Shown in pieces: positions 1 through 5,775 of a stretch of DNA of 9,035 nucleotides. The stretch lies in the NCBI GenBank assembly GCA_043749225.1, contig JAYVEP010000221.1:1-9035 (forward strand). The letters are read 5' to 3'. How positions within the stretch are numbered: position 1 is the stretch's first letter; every line of letters begins with the position of its first letter. The translations under genes were made by a program, and so were the position numbers. This DNA comes from JANXUC01 sp043749225. Lineage in GTDB: Bacteria; Acidobacteriota; Terriglobia; Terriglobales; Acidobacteriaceae. The notes under the pieces were generated by a model. That model saw only the letters and a list, made by a program, of their open reading frames with translations. It was not told where the DNA came from and searched no databases.

Positions 1-232
1 AGGGTTGCTTCTTCACGACTCTCTTATACCAGTGGCGCCCCAAATCCGTCCTCAAAAGACCGCCGCAAAAACCACCCAAAATGCCCGTATCACAAACAAC
101 TCAAAGGAATTGCGCCAACCCGAAATATATTTCAACATTTGGAACTGGCAAATTCTCAAATTCCCCAAACCCCCGTCTCCCTAATCCGAACCCTCCATCT
201 CCCCAAACTAATCCGCACACAATTCTTAAGAG

Positions 233-471
233 CCGCGACCGTAAGGGAGCGGGCCTTGCCGCGCTCCAACACCCCACCGCATGACCCCCACGCCGCGTCT
301 AACTCCCGCGTCCAACCAGATCCAACGCCTTTCCGAACCGCGACCGTAAGGGAGCGGGCCTTGCCGTGCTCCAACAACGCACGAATGCCCCACGCCGCGT
401 CGCCATGTATAACTCCCGCGTCCAACCAGATCCAACGCCTTTCCGAACCGCGACCCGTAAGGGAGCGGGCC
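233..471. repeat. Tandem ~105-110 bp repeat with CGCGACCGTAAGGGAGCGGG core
   Basis: The core CCGCGACCGTAAGGGAGCGG starts at 233, 338 and 448; the third copy has one extra C after CGACC. A second conserved block of about 46 bases, starting TAACTCCCGCGTCC and ending in the core's CGACC, is identical at 300-345 and 410-455. A CCCCACGCCGCGTC block precedes each copy, at about 287-300 and 388-401. The array is thus about two and a bit copies of a unit with period 105 and then 110. Similar CGACCGTAAGGGAGCGG elements are, as I recall, dispersed in acidobacterial genomes. There are no spacers of CRISPR type. Function is unknown. Confidence 0.85.
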
Positions 472-683
472 GCCACAAAGCGCGCACACTTGATTTCCTG
501 CCTGCCCCTATCCATCGTTCCGCCCCGTCAATCGTCAAAAACCCAAGCAAAAGACAACACAATTCACTGAACTACGGTCGAAGATCTCGCCAGAAGCCCT
601 CGCAGAAGCCCGCCGTCTAGCCTACCAGGATCTCAAAAGGATGCCCCCCAACAACAGCAACTCGCACGCGCCCTCGACATGAC

Positions 684-818
684 CAGTCGGCCATTTCTCT
701 ACAGGAGCAGCGAGCACATATTTACCTTGAGAATTTCGTGGAGGCGATGGGCGGCGAACAGACTAGACGAACTTCTGCAGCAATCGCGAGAGAGCAAGAA
801 ATCCCTCAACCGAGCTAA
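684..818 (+). pseudogene. Possible decayed coding fragment
   Basis: The frame ending at the TAA at 816-818 reads like real protein, for example ISLQEQRAHIYLENFVEAMG and then a Thr/Ala/Arg-rich tail ending EQEIPQPS. It has no start codon near its left end. Upstream (about 560-683) the coding-like text jumps frames, with pieces such as ALAEARRLAYQDLK and QQQQLARALDMT in different frames. This is consistent with a small gene broken by indels. I do not recognise a family, and composition alone could produce such text, so this is a weak call. Confidence 0.22.
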
Positions 819-835
819 AGGCTCAGCGCCGGGAT

Positions 836-862
836 TCGGCTAGTCATAAGGTTTCTAGCCGA
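836..862 (-). repeat. Inverted repeat (hairpin) past the end of the ImmA/IrrE-like gene
   Basis: TCGGCTAG at 836-843 pairs perfectly with CTAGCCGA at 855-862 around an 11-base loop. It lies 16 bases past the stop of the metallopeptidase gene, where a terminator for the minus-strand operon would be expected. No T-tract follows the stem on the minus strand, so it is not a canonical intrinsic terminator. It could be a transcript-stabilising stem. Confidence 0.35.
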
Positions 863-877
863 GAAGCCTACAAGGGG

Positions 878-1711
878 CTACTCTCTCCAGCGGTCATCCG
901 AGCGGCGGGCAGCCTGCCGTTCCTCATGTTCATCAATGGCGATGAGCATCCGTTCATCCTTCCACCACAACATAGACAAGACGTCGCCGTAACTGGTTCG
1001 GATTGAATGCTCATGCACCAAGAAGTTTTCTGCTAGTTCGTGCTCAAACCAGGCCGAAGCCTGTACGTCACCCTCGGCACTAGACTCTTCGGAGCCGTGC
1101 AACAGGTCATGAGCGTATGTGTCGGGACCTGAGATTGTCACGGGGAAGAGTCGTTTTGAAAGGTCTGTATTCCGAAAGAACCATTCACGCTCCGCCACGC
1201 TGTTGCAAATCAACATTGACGGCAGCGGGCCGTGCTCCACAAGTCGAATAGCTGTGGCCGTCAAGCTCATTTGGAATCTCGTCGCGAGTTCTCCGGCCGC
1301 AGTCAGGGTAATCGCTTTGAGATTTGATGACAATGGCTTGAAGACGTGAACCGGGAGGAGCAGATCACTTGCGTAGCGATTGGCCCGCGATTCAGGGTTG
1401 TTCTTCGACCAATCCTGAACGAACCGCCTCTCATCGCACGCAAAGGAGGCCTTCCCACGGTCGTACATCCAATGGCCCAATTCGTGTCCTGCCGAAAAAC
1501 GCTGTCGTCCGCGAGCTGAGTTGGAATCGATGGTAATGATCGCCTGGTGGCCATTGCCAACGATACGCGCCGCACAACCGCTTAGTGGCCGATATTTGAT
1601 CACCGCGCCGCAATGGAAGGCGATGGCCTCGATGTCGATATCTTCTGGACTGTTGATCCCGAGATCCTCCAGCACCTGAGTGGCGGCGCGGAAGTAGTCA
1701 CTTGCTGCCAT
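878..1711 (-). CDS. ImmA/IrrE-type zinc metallopeptidase (M78 / COG2856)
   Basis: This 277-residue protein carries the zinc-protease signature HELGH at residues 76-80, with His76 and His80 as ligands and Glu77 as catalytic base. It is followed by the family's PESRANRYASDLLLP segment (106-120), whose Glu107 is the expected third ligand. The later ELATRFQMSLTATAIRLVEH stretch (141-160) is also typical of ImmA/IrrE proteins. A C-terminal region of about 115 residues follows and is not recognisable to me; it may be a sensor domain. There is no N-terminal XRE helix-turn-helix. Relatives cleave a partner regulator: ImmA cuts ImmR, IrrE cuts DdrO and CapP cuts CapH, often on DNA damage. It is the last gene of the minus-strand operon; its ATG overlaps the preceding gene by 14 bases, with an AAGGTGGG upstream at somewhat long spacing. 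Its likely substrate is one of the two upstream products. The family call is firm; the role in CBASS control is inference. Confidence 0.9.
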   Translation of the reverse strand: MAASDYFRAATQVLEDLGINSPEDIDIEAIAFHCGAVIKYRPLSGCAARIVGNGHQAIITIDSNSARGRQRFSAGHELGHWMYDRGKASFACDERRFVQDWSKNNPESRANRYASDLLLPVHVFKPLSSNLKAITLTAAGELATRFQMSLTATAIRLVEHGPLPSMLICNSVAEREWFFRNTDLSKRLFPVTISGPDTYAHDLLHGSEESSAEGDVQASAWFEHELAENFLVHEHSIRTSYGDVLSMLWWKDERMLIAIDEHEERQAARRSDDRWRE

Positions 1712-2147
1712 CCTCTGCGCCCACCTTAACTTTTTCCAGGACGCCTAATTCGGCGAGGTCTTCTAGGTAGCTCTCGATGTCGCCGTCCGTAAGATCTGTG
1801 AATCCTCTATTCTGTGCGGTAAAAAGCTCGGCATATTGAGGTTGCTTGGCGAGCACCAAGGAGAAGAGGTTGCGTCTCTCAGTTGGCGTGTTTGGAATCT
1901 GGCTGGGCTGTACGGCCCGTTGTGACAAGGCATCGTATGCGGCTCTGGCGTCTCTTAGCGCCGTTTGCTGGTATGACTGGACCGCACCCAACATCAGGCC
2001 CTTTACACGACTGGCCTCAGTTGTGGGGTCAAAACCAAGCAGCACCAATTCTTCAAGAACTTCAGCATCGGTTGCCTGAACCAATGAATCAACGAGAGCG
2101 TCGTGGAGTGCTGCGAGCTTTTCGCCTTCTGCCCGATTATTGGACAT
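1698..2147 (-). CDS. Small helical protein of unknown family, linked to sigma-like and ImmA/IrrE genes
   Basis: This 149-residue soluble protein has no signal peptide, membrane segment or obvious helix-turn-helix. The N-terminal part is acidic and helical (LVQATDAEVLEELVLLGFDP, 22-41). A helix rich in Ala and Arg follows (about 50-76), then a Pro-rich hinge (81-90) and a C-terminal helical unit, LTDGDIESYLEDLAELGVLE (119-138). It overlaps the sigma-like gene upstream by 11 bases and the metallopeptidase gene downstream by 14. It has a strong GGGGAG ribosome site six bases before its ATG. I have seen proteins of this shape beside ImmA/IrrE genes but know no function. By position it could be an anti-sigma-like partner or the protease substrate. 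That is inference only. Confidence 0.75.
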   Translation of the reverse strand: MSNNRAEGEKLAALHDALVDSLVQATDAEVLEELVLLGFDPTTEASRVKGLMLGAVQSYQQTALRDARAAYDALSQRAVQPSQIPNTPTERRNLFSLVLAKQPQYAELFTAQNRGFTDLTDGDIESYLEDLAELGVLEKVKVGAEDGSK

Positions 2148-2775
2148 AGTTCACTCCCCTCTCTAGATTCGGCTTGATGTTCGCCACATCAAGAGTGCGA
2201 CGAATTCGACGAACAATCGTGTTGTAGTCGTTCTGAGACACGCCCCATAACTCACGCGCGCCAGCAGGGTCGTAGCCGTCTTGCCATGCGGTCAGAATCA
2301 TTTGTGCTTCTTGGTCTTCCTTAAACAGGTTGTCTATCGCATCCAGGGTTTGCACATCGATGATGTGCTCTTCGACCGTGCGGTGTCCCCCTGGGTATCC
2401 ATCCATCGGACTAGTGACCCTGCCCTCTTCGTCTTTCCTCCGGAGATCGGCCTCAAGAACGGGAGCCTCTTCTGGCCTATATGATTTCGCCCAGTTGCTT
2501 GAGATGCTCTTCATCGCTCCAAAGAAAAATCCCATTAGGCTAGCCTTCGTTTTGTCCCAACGCCTGGTGTCGGCAAGGAGGTCTTGGACGGCGGTCTGAA
2601 GCAGATCGTCGCCTGTTCTCTCCTCCGCTTTGGACCCAATTGACCGTACCCTTCGCTTGGCATACAAACCTAAGCGCACGAAGTCCGCCACCGAGAGCGC
2701 CTCAATAGCTACTGCAATCTCGATGGGAGTGGCCGCCTTCTCGCGCGGTACGCGTCGCGTAGATTCACCCTTCAT
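2137..2775 (-). CDS. Sigma-70/ECF-like RNA polymerase sigma factor-type protein
   Basis: This 212-residue protein has the two-lobed layout of a small sigma-70 family member. Residues 55-95 (GDDLLQTAVQDLL..., then ...MGFFFGAMKSISSNW) resemble region 2: the DLLQ-type polymerase-binding helix, then the -10-recognition helix. A charged linker (about 100-135) leads to residues 147-195 (DNLFKEDQEAQMILTAWQDG..., then GVSQNDYNTIVRRIRRTL), which look like the region 4 helix-turn-helix. It is the first gene of the minus-strand operon, divergent from the CBASS operon with 225 bases between the start codons. GGAAG lies four bases before the ATG. It may direct polymerase to the CBASS promoter, its own promoter, or both, or act as a DNA-binding protein without true sigma activity. 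Similarity is diverged, so the family call is good but sigma activity is unproven. Confidence 0.75.
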   Translation of the reverse strand: MKGESTRRVPREKAATPIEIAVAIEALSVADFVRLGLYAKRRVRSIGSKAEERTGDDLLQTAVQDLLADTRRWDKTKASLMGFFFGAMKSISSNWAKSYRPEEAPVLEADLRRKDEEGRVTSPMDGYPGGHRTVEEHIIDVQTLDAIDNLFKEDQEAQMILTAWQDGYDPAGARELWGVSQNDYNTIVRRIRRTLDVANIKPNLERGVNYVQ

Positions 2776-2847
2776 TCAGCTTCCAGACATTGTAACCGGA
2801 AATTGCTCCCGTCTAAGAAATGCTCCTTTAGCGACACCCGTTGACAG

Positions 2848-2877
2848 TTCATAAGAATCTTGGTGCTCCCTTGTCAA
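2848..2877 (-). promoter_or_regulatory. Candidate promoter of the sigma-like/ImmA operon
   Basis: On the minus strand TTGACA (2877-2872) is followed after 18 bases by TATGAA (2853-2848). The -35 is perfect and the -10 matches the consensus at four of six positions. Transcription would start roughly 65 bases before the ATG at 2775. Found by eye; the spacing is one base longer than ideal. Confidence 0.4.
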
Positions 2878-2954
2878 TGTGGCGTCGAACGCGAGCATAT
2901 GGTTAGTAGGAGCGGCCAATCCGCACACCAGGAATGTCCATTTCGGAATCGCAG

Positions 2955-2973
2955 CCACTATATGTGGTAGTGG
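2955..2973. promoter_or_regulatory. Inverted repeat, candidate operator of the CBASS operon
   Basis: CCACTA (2955-2960) and TAGTGG (2968-2973) form a 6-base inverted repeat around a 7-base spacer. It sits immediately upstream of the -10-like TACAAT, where a -35/-10 spacer would lie. A dimeric regulator bound here would block or remodel the promoter. No HTH repressor is encoded nearby apart from the sigma-like protein's region 4. Confidence 0.4.
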
Positions 2974-2976
2974 ACG

Positions 2977-2982
2977 TACAAT
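2977..2982 (+). promoter_or_regulatory. Candidate -10 box of the CBASS operon
   Basis: TACAAT matches the sigma-70 -10 consensus at five of six positions and is 18 bases before the first CBASS start codon. There is no good -35 at the usual distance, so the promoter may need an activator or an alternative sigma factor. Transcription would start near 2989, giving a very short leader. Confidence 0.35.
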
Positions 2983-2991
2983 AAGTAGAGT

Positions 2992-2996
2992 GGAGA
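2992..2996 (+). promoter_or_regulatory. Ribosome binding site of cap6
   Basis: GGAGA lies four bases before the ATG at 3001 and supports that start for the first CBASS gene. Confidence 0.65.
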
Positions 2997-3000
2997 ACGA

Positions 3001-3933
3001 ATGAAAGCTATACCAATTTCCGGTCGTGAAGAACGCTATGTTGTAGATGCTAAGGGAATTCTCGATAGCAAAGAATTGCCAGATCCAAGTTTTCAGGGGT
3101 TGTGGGAGTCGATCATCGTCGATCAGACCGTAAAGGATCGCCTGCTGTCTCAGGCCGTCCTATCGTTCACGCTCCGACCGAAACTGAGGCGCTCAGCGGC
3201 TCCATTTCATGGAATCATTTTGCTTGTCGGACCACCAGGAACCGGGAAGACCTCTCTCGCGAGGGGCCTTGCCTCCCGCACCGCTGAGGCACTCAAGGGA
3301 CATGGCAAGTTCCGGTATTTAGAGGTCGAGCCCCATGCCCTGGCTAGCGCCGCGCTAGGAAAGAGCCAGCAGGCGGTGAAGCACCTCCTGGGATCGGTGG
3401 TTGCAGAGCAGGCGTCGGCTGGACCGCTCGTCGTTGTGCTCGATGAGGTGGAAACGCTTGCCGCTGATCGCAGCCGGATGAGCCTTGAGGCCAACCCCAT
3501 TGATGTCCATAGAGCCACCGATGCTGTGCTTGCTCAACTCGATCAACTGGCTGCTCAGTTTCCATCATTGCTCTTCATTGCCACAAGCAATTTCGAACAG
3601 GCAATCGACGAAGCATTCCTCTCTCGGGCGGACCTGGTCGAGGTGATTGGACTACCGACGCCAGAAGCCTGCGAACAAATCTTGGCCGATACCGTTCTTT
3701 CAATCGGTGAAGTTTATCCAAAGGTGAAGCACATCATTCACGAGCAAGACTTCAAGTTGGCCGCAAAGCTGTGTGTCGGCCTAGACGCACGTCGCGTGCG
3801 AAAAGCTGTGCTAGCGGCGTGCGCCCGTAACAAGCACACCGCGCTTGATCCATCGGGCTTAAAAAGCGCAGATATTCTAGCGGCTGTTGAGCAGGCTCAG
3901 TCCCAGTTGAAGCGGAAGGGTGGCAAGCCATGA
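3001..3933 (+). CDS. cap6: TRIP13/Pch2-like AAA+ ATPase of type III CBASS (Cap6)
   Basis: This 310-residue AAA+ ATPase is of the Pch2/TRIP13 type, which uses ATP to unfold HORMA proteins from the closed to the open state. Walker A is GPPGTGKT (77-84). Walker B is VVVLDEVE (144-151), with Asp148 and Glu149. Sensor 1 is ATSN (194-197). The arginine finger lies in FLSRADLVEVIGLP (206-219), close to the FVDRAD segment of human TRIP13. A GLDARRVRKAVL segment near the C-terminus fits sensor 2. In type III CBASS this enzyme disassembles the active HORMA-CD-NTase complex and keeps the system quiet until infection. It is the first gene of the operon, and its stop overlaps the next start as ATGA at 3930-3933. 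The Pch2 class call is strong because the next genes are HORMA and CD-NTase. Confidence 0.93.
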   Translation: MKAIPISGREERYVVDAKGILDSKELPDPSFQGLWESIIVDQTVKDRLLSQAVLSFTLRPKLRRSAAPFHGIILLVGPPGTGKTSLARGLASRTAEALKGHGKFRYLEVEPHALASAALGKSQQAVKHLLGSVVAEQASAGPLVVVLDEVETLAADRSRMSLEANPIDVHRATDAVLAQLDQLAAQFPSLLFIATSNFEQAIDEAFLSRADLVEVIGLPTPEACEQILADTVLSIGEVYPKVKHIIHEQDFKLAAKLCVGLDARRVRKAVLAACARNKHTALDPSGLKSADILAAVEQAQSQLKRKGGKP

Positions 3934-4403
3934 CGGTCGTTGCGCGTCGTGTAGTGTCCACGCCTGGCCGGATGGCCTCGGAGACATGGGCTGTAATCAC
4001 CGACATCCTTGCGCCCAAGGACGGGCCCGGAAAAAGAGAACTCGGGAAGATTGCCGGAGTAGCCTGTTCGTTGATCGTCTCGGATGCGATGGAAAATGAC
4101 GCCATCGTAGTTTGGGGCAACGGCCCTCGGGTCCGGGTGTATTGCCTCTTTGGCGAGGCCGCGATTTCGGCAGAGGATAAGAACGAGGAAAAGCTCGCCA
4201 CTTGTCCCACGGAAAACAATTGGTCGCTCTCCCTTCCCTGTCCAGCCGAGGACCTCTCTTGGGTACAAAGCGAACTTGCAACACTGTCGAACCGGATCAC
4301 GGCGCGTGAACTCGGGGAGCCAGTTCCCGACGAGGAGGCGCAATCGAACGAGGCCTTAACTTCAGCTAATTCAATCGATGAGGATGCATTCTTTAGATCA
4401 TGA
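3930..4403 (+). CDS. Accessory HORMA-type protein of type III CBASS (HORMA3/Cap8-like)
   Basis: This 157-residue protein sits between the TRIP13 and HORMA genes, the slot filled by a second HORMA protein in two-HORMA type III CBASS loci such as that of Pseudomonas aeruginosa. It begins MTVVARRVVSTPGRMASETW, has a core IVVWGNGPRVRVYCLFGEAA (59-78), then LPCPAEDLSWVQSELATLSN (102-121) and RITAREL. The final 30 residues are acidic and look disordered, ending IDEDAFFRS. From memory it resembles the HORMA3-type (Cap8, possibly Pfam bacHORMA_2) accessory proteins; I could not run a search. It may help HORMA sense or present a peptide. It overlaps both neighbours by four bases (ATGA), which implies coupled translation; GGAAGGG lies nine bases before its ATG. 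Confidence 0.7.
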   Translation: MTVVARRVVSTPGRMASETWAVITDILAPKDGPGKRELGKIAGVACSLIVSDAMENDAIVVWGNGPRVRVYCLFGEAAISAEDKNEEKLATCPTENNWSLSLPCPAEDLSWVQSELATLSNRITARELGEPVPDEEAQSNEALTSANSIDEDAFFRS

Positions 4404-4897
4404 GCACCTATGCGTTCGTTGATACCTATGCTTACACCGCAACCTACGTTACCGACAAATTGCTTCTATCGGTGAAGGAGATTATTCGTGAGAGCGGACT
4501 CAGTGTGTCAAAGATGTCCAAGGAATGGGTGAGTCTTGAGCGTGGCATCTCGACATGGATTCGCTCAAAGCATCTGGAGAAGATCGTTCTTGAGATTTTC
4601 GATCCGAACACGAGTGGGTTGATTACCCGTTGGGATCTTGAAATCGTTTACGGCTACGGTGGCGATGGTTCCATGTGGGCGGACACCGACGCCATTCGCT
4701 ACAGCATCAAGAAGGCCGGCGTCATACCGGCTTCCTGCAACTACGAGATTAGAGTTACGAACAAGCCGAATTGGCCTACGGTTGAGGGCTGGTCAACTTG
4801 CCGACTGCGGTCAACTGCCGGGCTATCCCGATACAGCATTGGGACGTCTGTGGGCGGAAGTGGACTAGGAGCAGACATTGCGTATTGGGGACGATGA
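4400..4897 (+). CDS. cap7: HORMA-domain signalling protein of type III CBASS (Cap7, HORMA2-like)
   Basis: This 165-residue single-domain HORMA protein has the expected layout. An N-terminal beta strand and long helix come first (YAYTATYVTDKLLLSVKEII, 10-29). The central part has RGISTWIRSKHLEKIVLEIF (48-67) and the ITRWDLEIVYGYG strands (75-87). The C-terminal part (NYEIRVTNKPNWPTVEGW, 114-131, to the end) would form the moving safety belt. In known systems the closed, peptide-bound form binds the CD-NTase and switches on second-messenger synthesis, and TRIP13 reverses this. I place it nearer to the P. aeruginosa HORMA2 type than to the single HORMA of E. coli, from recalled sequence features. 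It overlaps the upstream gene by four bases, and its TGA (4895-4897) overlaps the CD-NTase start region. No separate ribosome site is evident. Confidence 0.85.
   Translation: MSTYAFVDTYAYTATYVTDKLLLSVKEIIRESGLSVSKMSKEWVSLERGISTWIRSKHLEKIVLEIFDPNTSGLITRWDLEIVYGYGGDGSMWADTDAIRYSIKKAGVIPASCNYEIRVTNKPNWPTVEGWSTCRLRSTAGLSRYSIGTSVGGSGLGADIAYWGR
4887..4890 (+). promoter_or_regulatory. Ribosome binding site deciding the CD-NTase start
   Basis: GGGG precedes two consecutive ATG codons at 4894 and 4897, leaving three or six bases of spacing. The second ATG has the better spacing; the first overlaps the HORMA stop as ATGA. Both give essentially the same protein. The far-upstream ATG at 4798 would read through the HORMA gene in another frame and lacks support. 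Confidence 0.5.
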
Positions 4898-5775
4898 TGA
4901 TCAACACGAAAGAAGCATTTGAAAAGTTTCGTAGCCGCTTGGAATTGACGCAGCGTGAGCAGGACGACGCCTCGCGACGGCAAAAGGACATTCGATCCTA
5001 CATGGACGAGTGTTTTCACATCCAGCGCGACTTCCTCACCGGCTCTTACAAGCGTTGGACGAAAACAAAACCACTGAAGGACGTGGATATCTTTTGTGTT
5101 CTCGGGGACGACGAGAAGCATTACCAATCCAAGCCGCCCACTGAGTTGCTTGGTGCCGTTGAGAAGAAGCTGAAGGAGAAGTATGGGAAGGACTCGGTGC
5201 GGTGCCAGCGCAGGTCGGTCTCGGTTGATTTCAACGTCAGCGGACAAGAGGATCGTGTGATGAGCTTCGACGTGGTCCCCGCGTTCGACAAGGACAGCCA
5301 CTACGAAATCCCTGACACCAAAACGTCCAAGGGATGGACTGACACCGACCCGGAGGTCCACGCCCAAAAGGCTACGGCTGCAAACGCAGCCTTTGGTGGC
5401 GAGTGGAAGGGAATGGTTCGGATGATCAAGAGGTGGAACGTCGAGAAGGACAAGCCGGTACGGCCCTCGTTTCTTCTTGAGGTGATGGCGCTCGATCTTC
5501 TTCGCCCCCCTTTCAACGGCGATTTTCCTTACGAGTTCTTGAACTTCTTTGATTCCGCGGCATCTCGAATCTTTGATGAATGGCAGGAACCAGCGAAGCT
5601 GGGCCCTCCGGTCAGCGACGGAATGACCGCAGACGAGAAGGCGACGGCCAAGACTGCGTTAAAGGATGCTAGCAACGGGGTGCGGGAAGCCATCAATCTA
5701 TCGCGTCGGGGTCAAAATGGCGATGCGCTTCAAGCATGCCGGCGTCTATTCGGTTCGCTCTTTCCCTTATCCTAA
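4894..5775 (+). CDS. CD-NTase, cyclic oligonucleotide synthase of CBASS (CdnC/CdnD-like)
   Basis: This 293-residue nucleotidyltransferase shows the CD-NTase active site. A GSYKRWTKTKPLKDVDIFCV segment begins at residue 50: Gly50-Ser51 is the nucleotide-binding turn, and Asp63 and Asp65 are the first two metal ligands. The third aspartate is Asp126 in SFDVVPAF. The C-terminal half (about 165-293) is the helical OAS1/CD-NTase C-terminal fold. No catalytic residue is missing. Clades C and D pair with HORMA and TRIP13 in type III CBASS and usually make cyclic trinucleotides such as cAAA; the product cannot be read from sequence. The longer start at 4798 is rejected because the extra 32 residues are a frame-shadow of the HORMA gene. 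The gene abuts the effector with no gap: TAA at 5773-5775, then ATG at 5776. Confidence 0.93.
   Translation: MMINTKEAFEKFRSRLELTQREQDDASRRQKDIRSYMDECFHIQRDFLTGSYKRWTKTKPLKDVDIFCVLGDDEKHYQSKPPTELLGAVEKKLKEKYGKDSVRCQRRSVSVDFNVSGQEDRVMSFDVVPAFDKDSHYEIPDTKTSKGWTDTDPEVHAQKATAANAAFGGEWKGMVRMIKRWNVEKDKPVRPSFLLEVMALDLLRPPFNGDFPYEFLNFFDSAASRIFDEWQEPAKLGPPVSDGMTADEKATAKTALKDASNGVREAINLSRRGQNGDALQACRRLFGSLFPLS

Larger units (their letters stand above)
1..877. other. Gene-poor left flank
   Basis: No ORF in this stretch looks like a conserved protein. The longer open frames on both strands arise from the GC-rich tandem repeat and are full of Pro, Arg and Ser in low-complexity order. What can be seen is the repeat array at 233-471, a possible decayed coding fragment at 684-818 and an inverted repeat at 836-862. 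Bases 1-230 show nothing I can name. The flank reads like intergenic or island-edge DNA that separates the minus-strand regulatory operon from whatever lies to the left. Confidence 0.6.

Noticed and set aside
233..471. CRISPR array
   Set aside because: Only three cores, period over 100 bases, and the sequence between the cores is itself repeated rather than unique.
139..570. Long open frames on both strands over the left-end repeats
   Set aside because: They follow the tandem repeat in every frame, are Pro/Arg/Ser-rich and low in complexity, and lack ribosome sites.
2137..2775. XRE-type repressor of the CapH kind in the sigma-like gene
   Set aside because: The HTH-like part is C-terminal and preceded by a region 2-like segment, which fits a sigma factor rather than an N-terminal XRE domain.
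2776..2958. 60-residue minus-strand ORF abutting the sigma-like gene
   Set aside because: It would contain the best minus-strand promoter of the operon, has no recognisable sequence features, and is more likely leader DNA; a small upstream ORF is not excluded.
4798..4893. Upstream start for the CD-NTase giving 32 extra residues
   Set aside because: The extension lies wholly inside the HORMA gene in another frame; ATG at 4894 or 4897 with GGGG upstream is the natural start.
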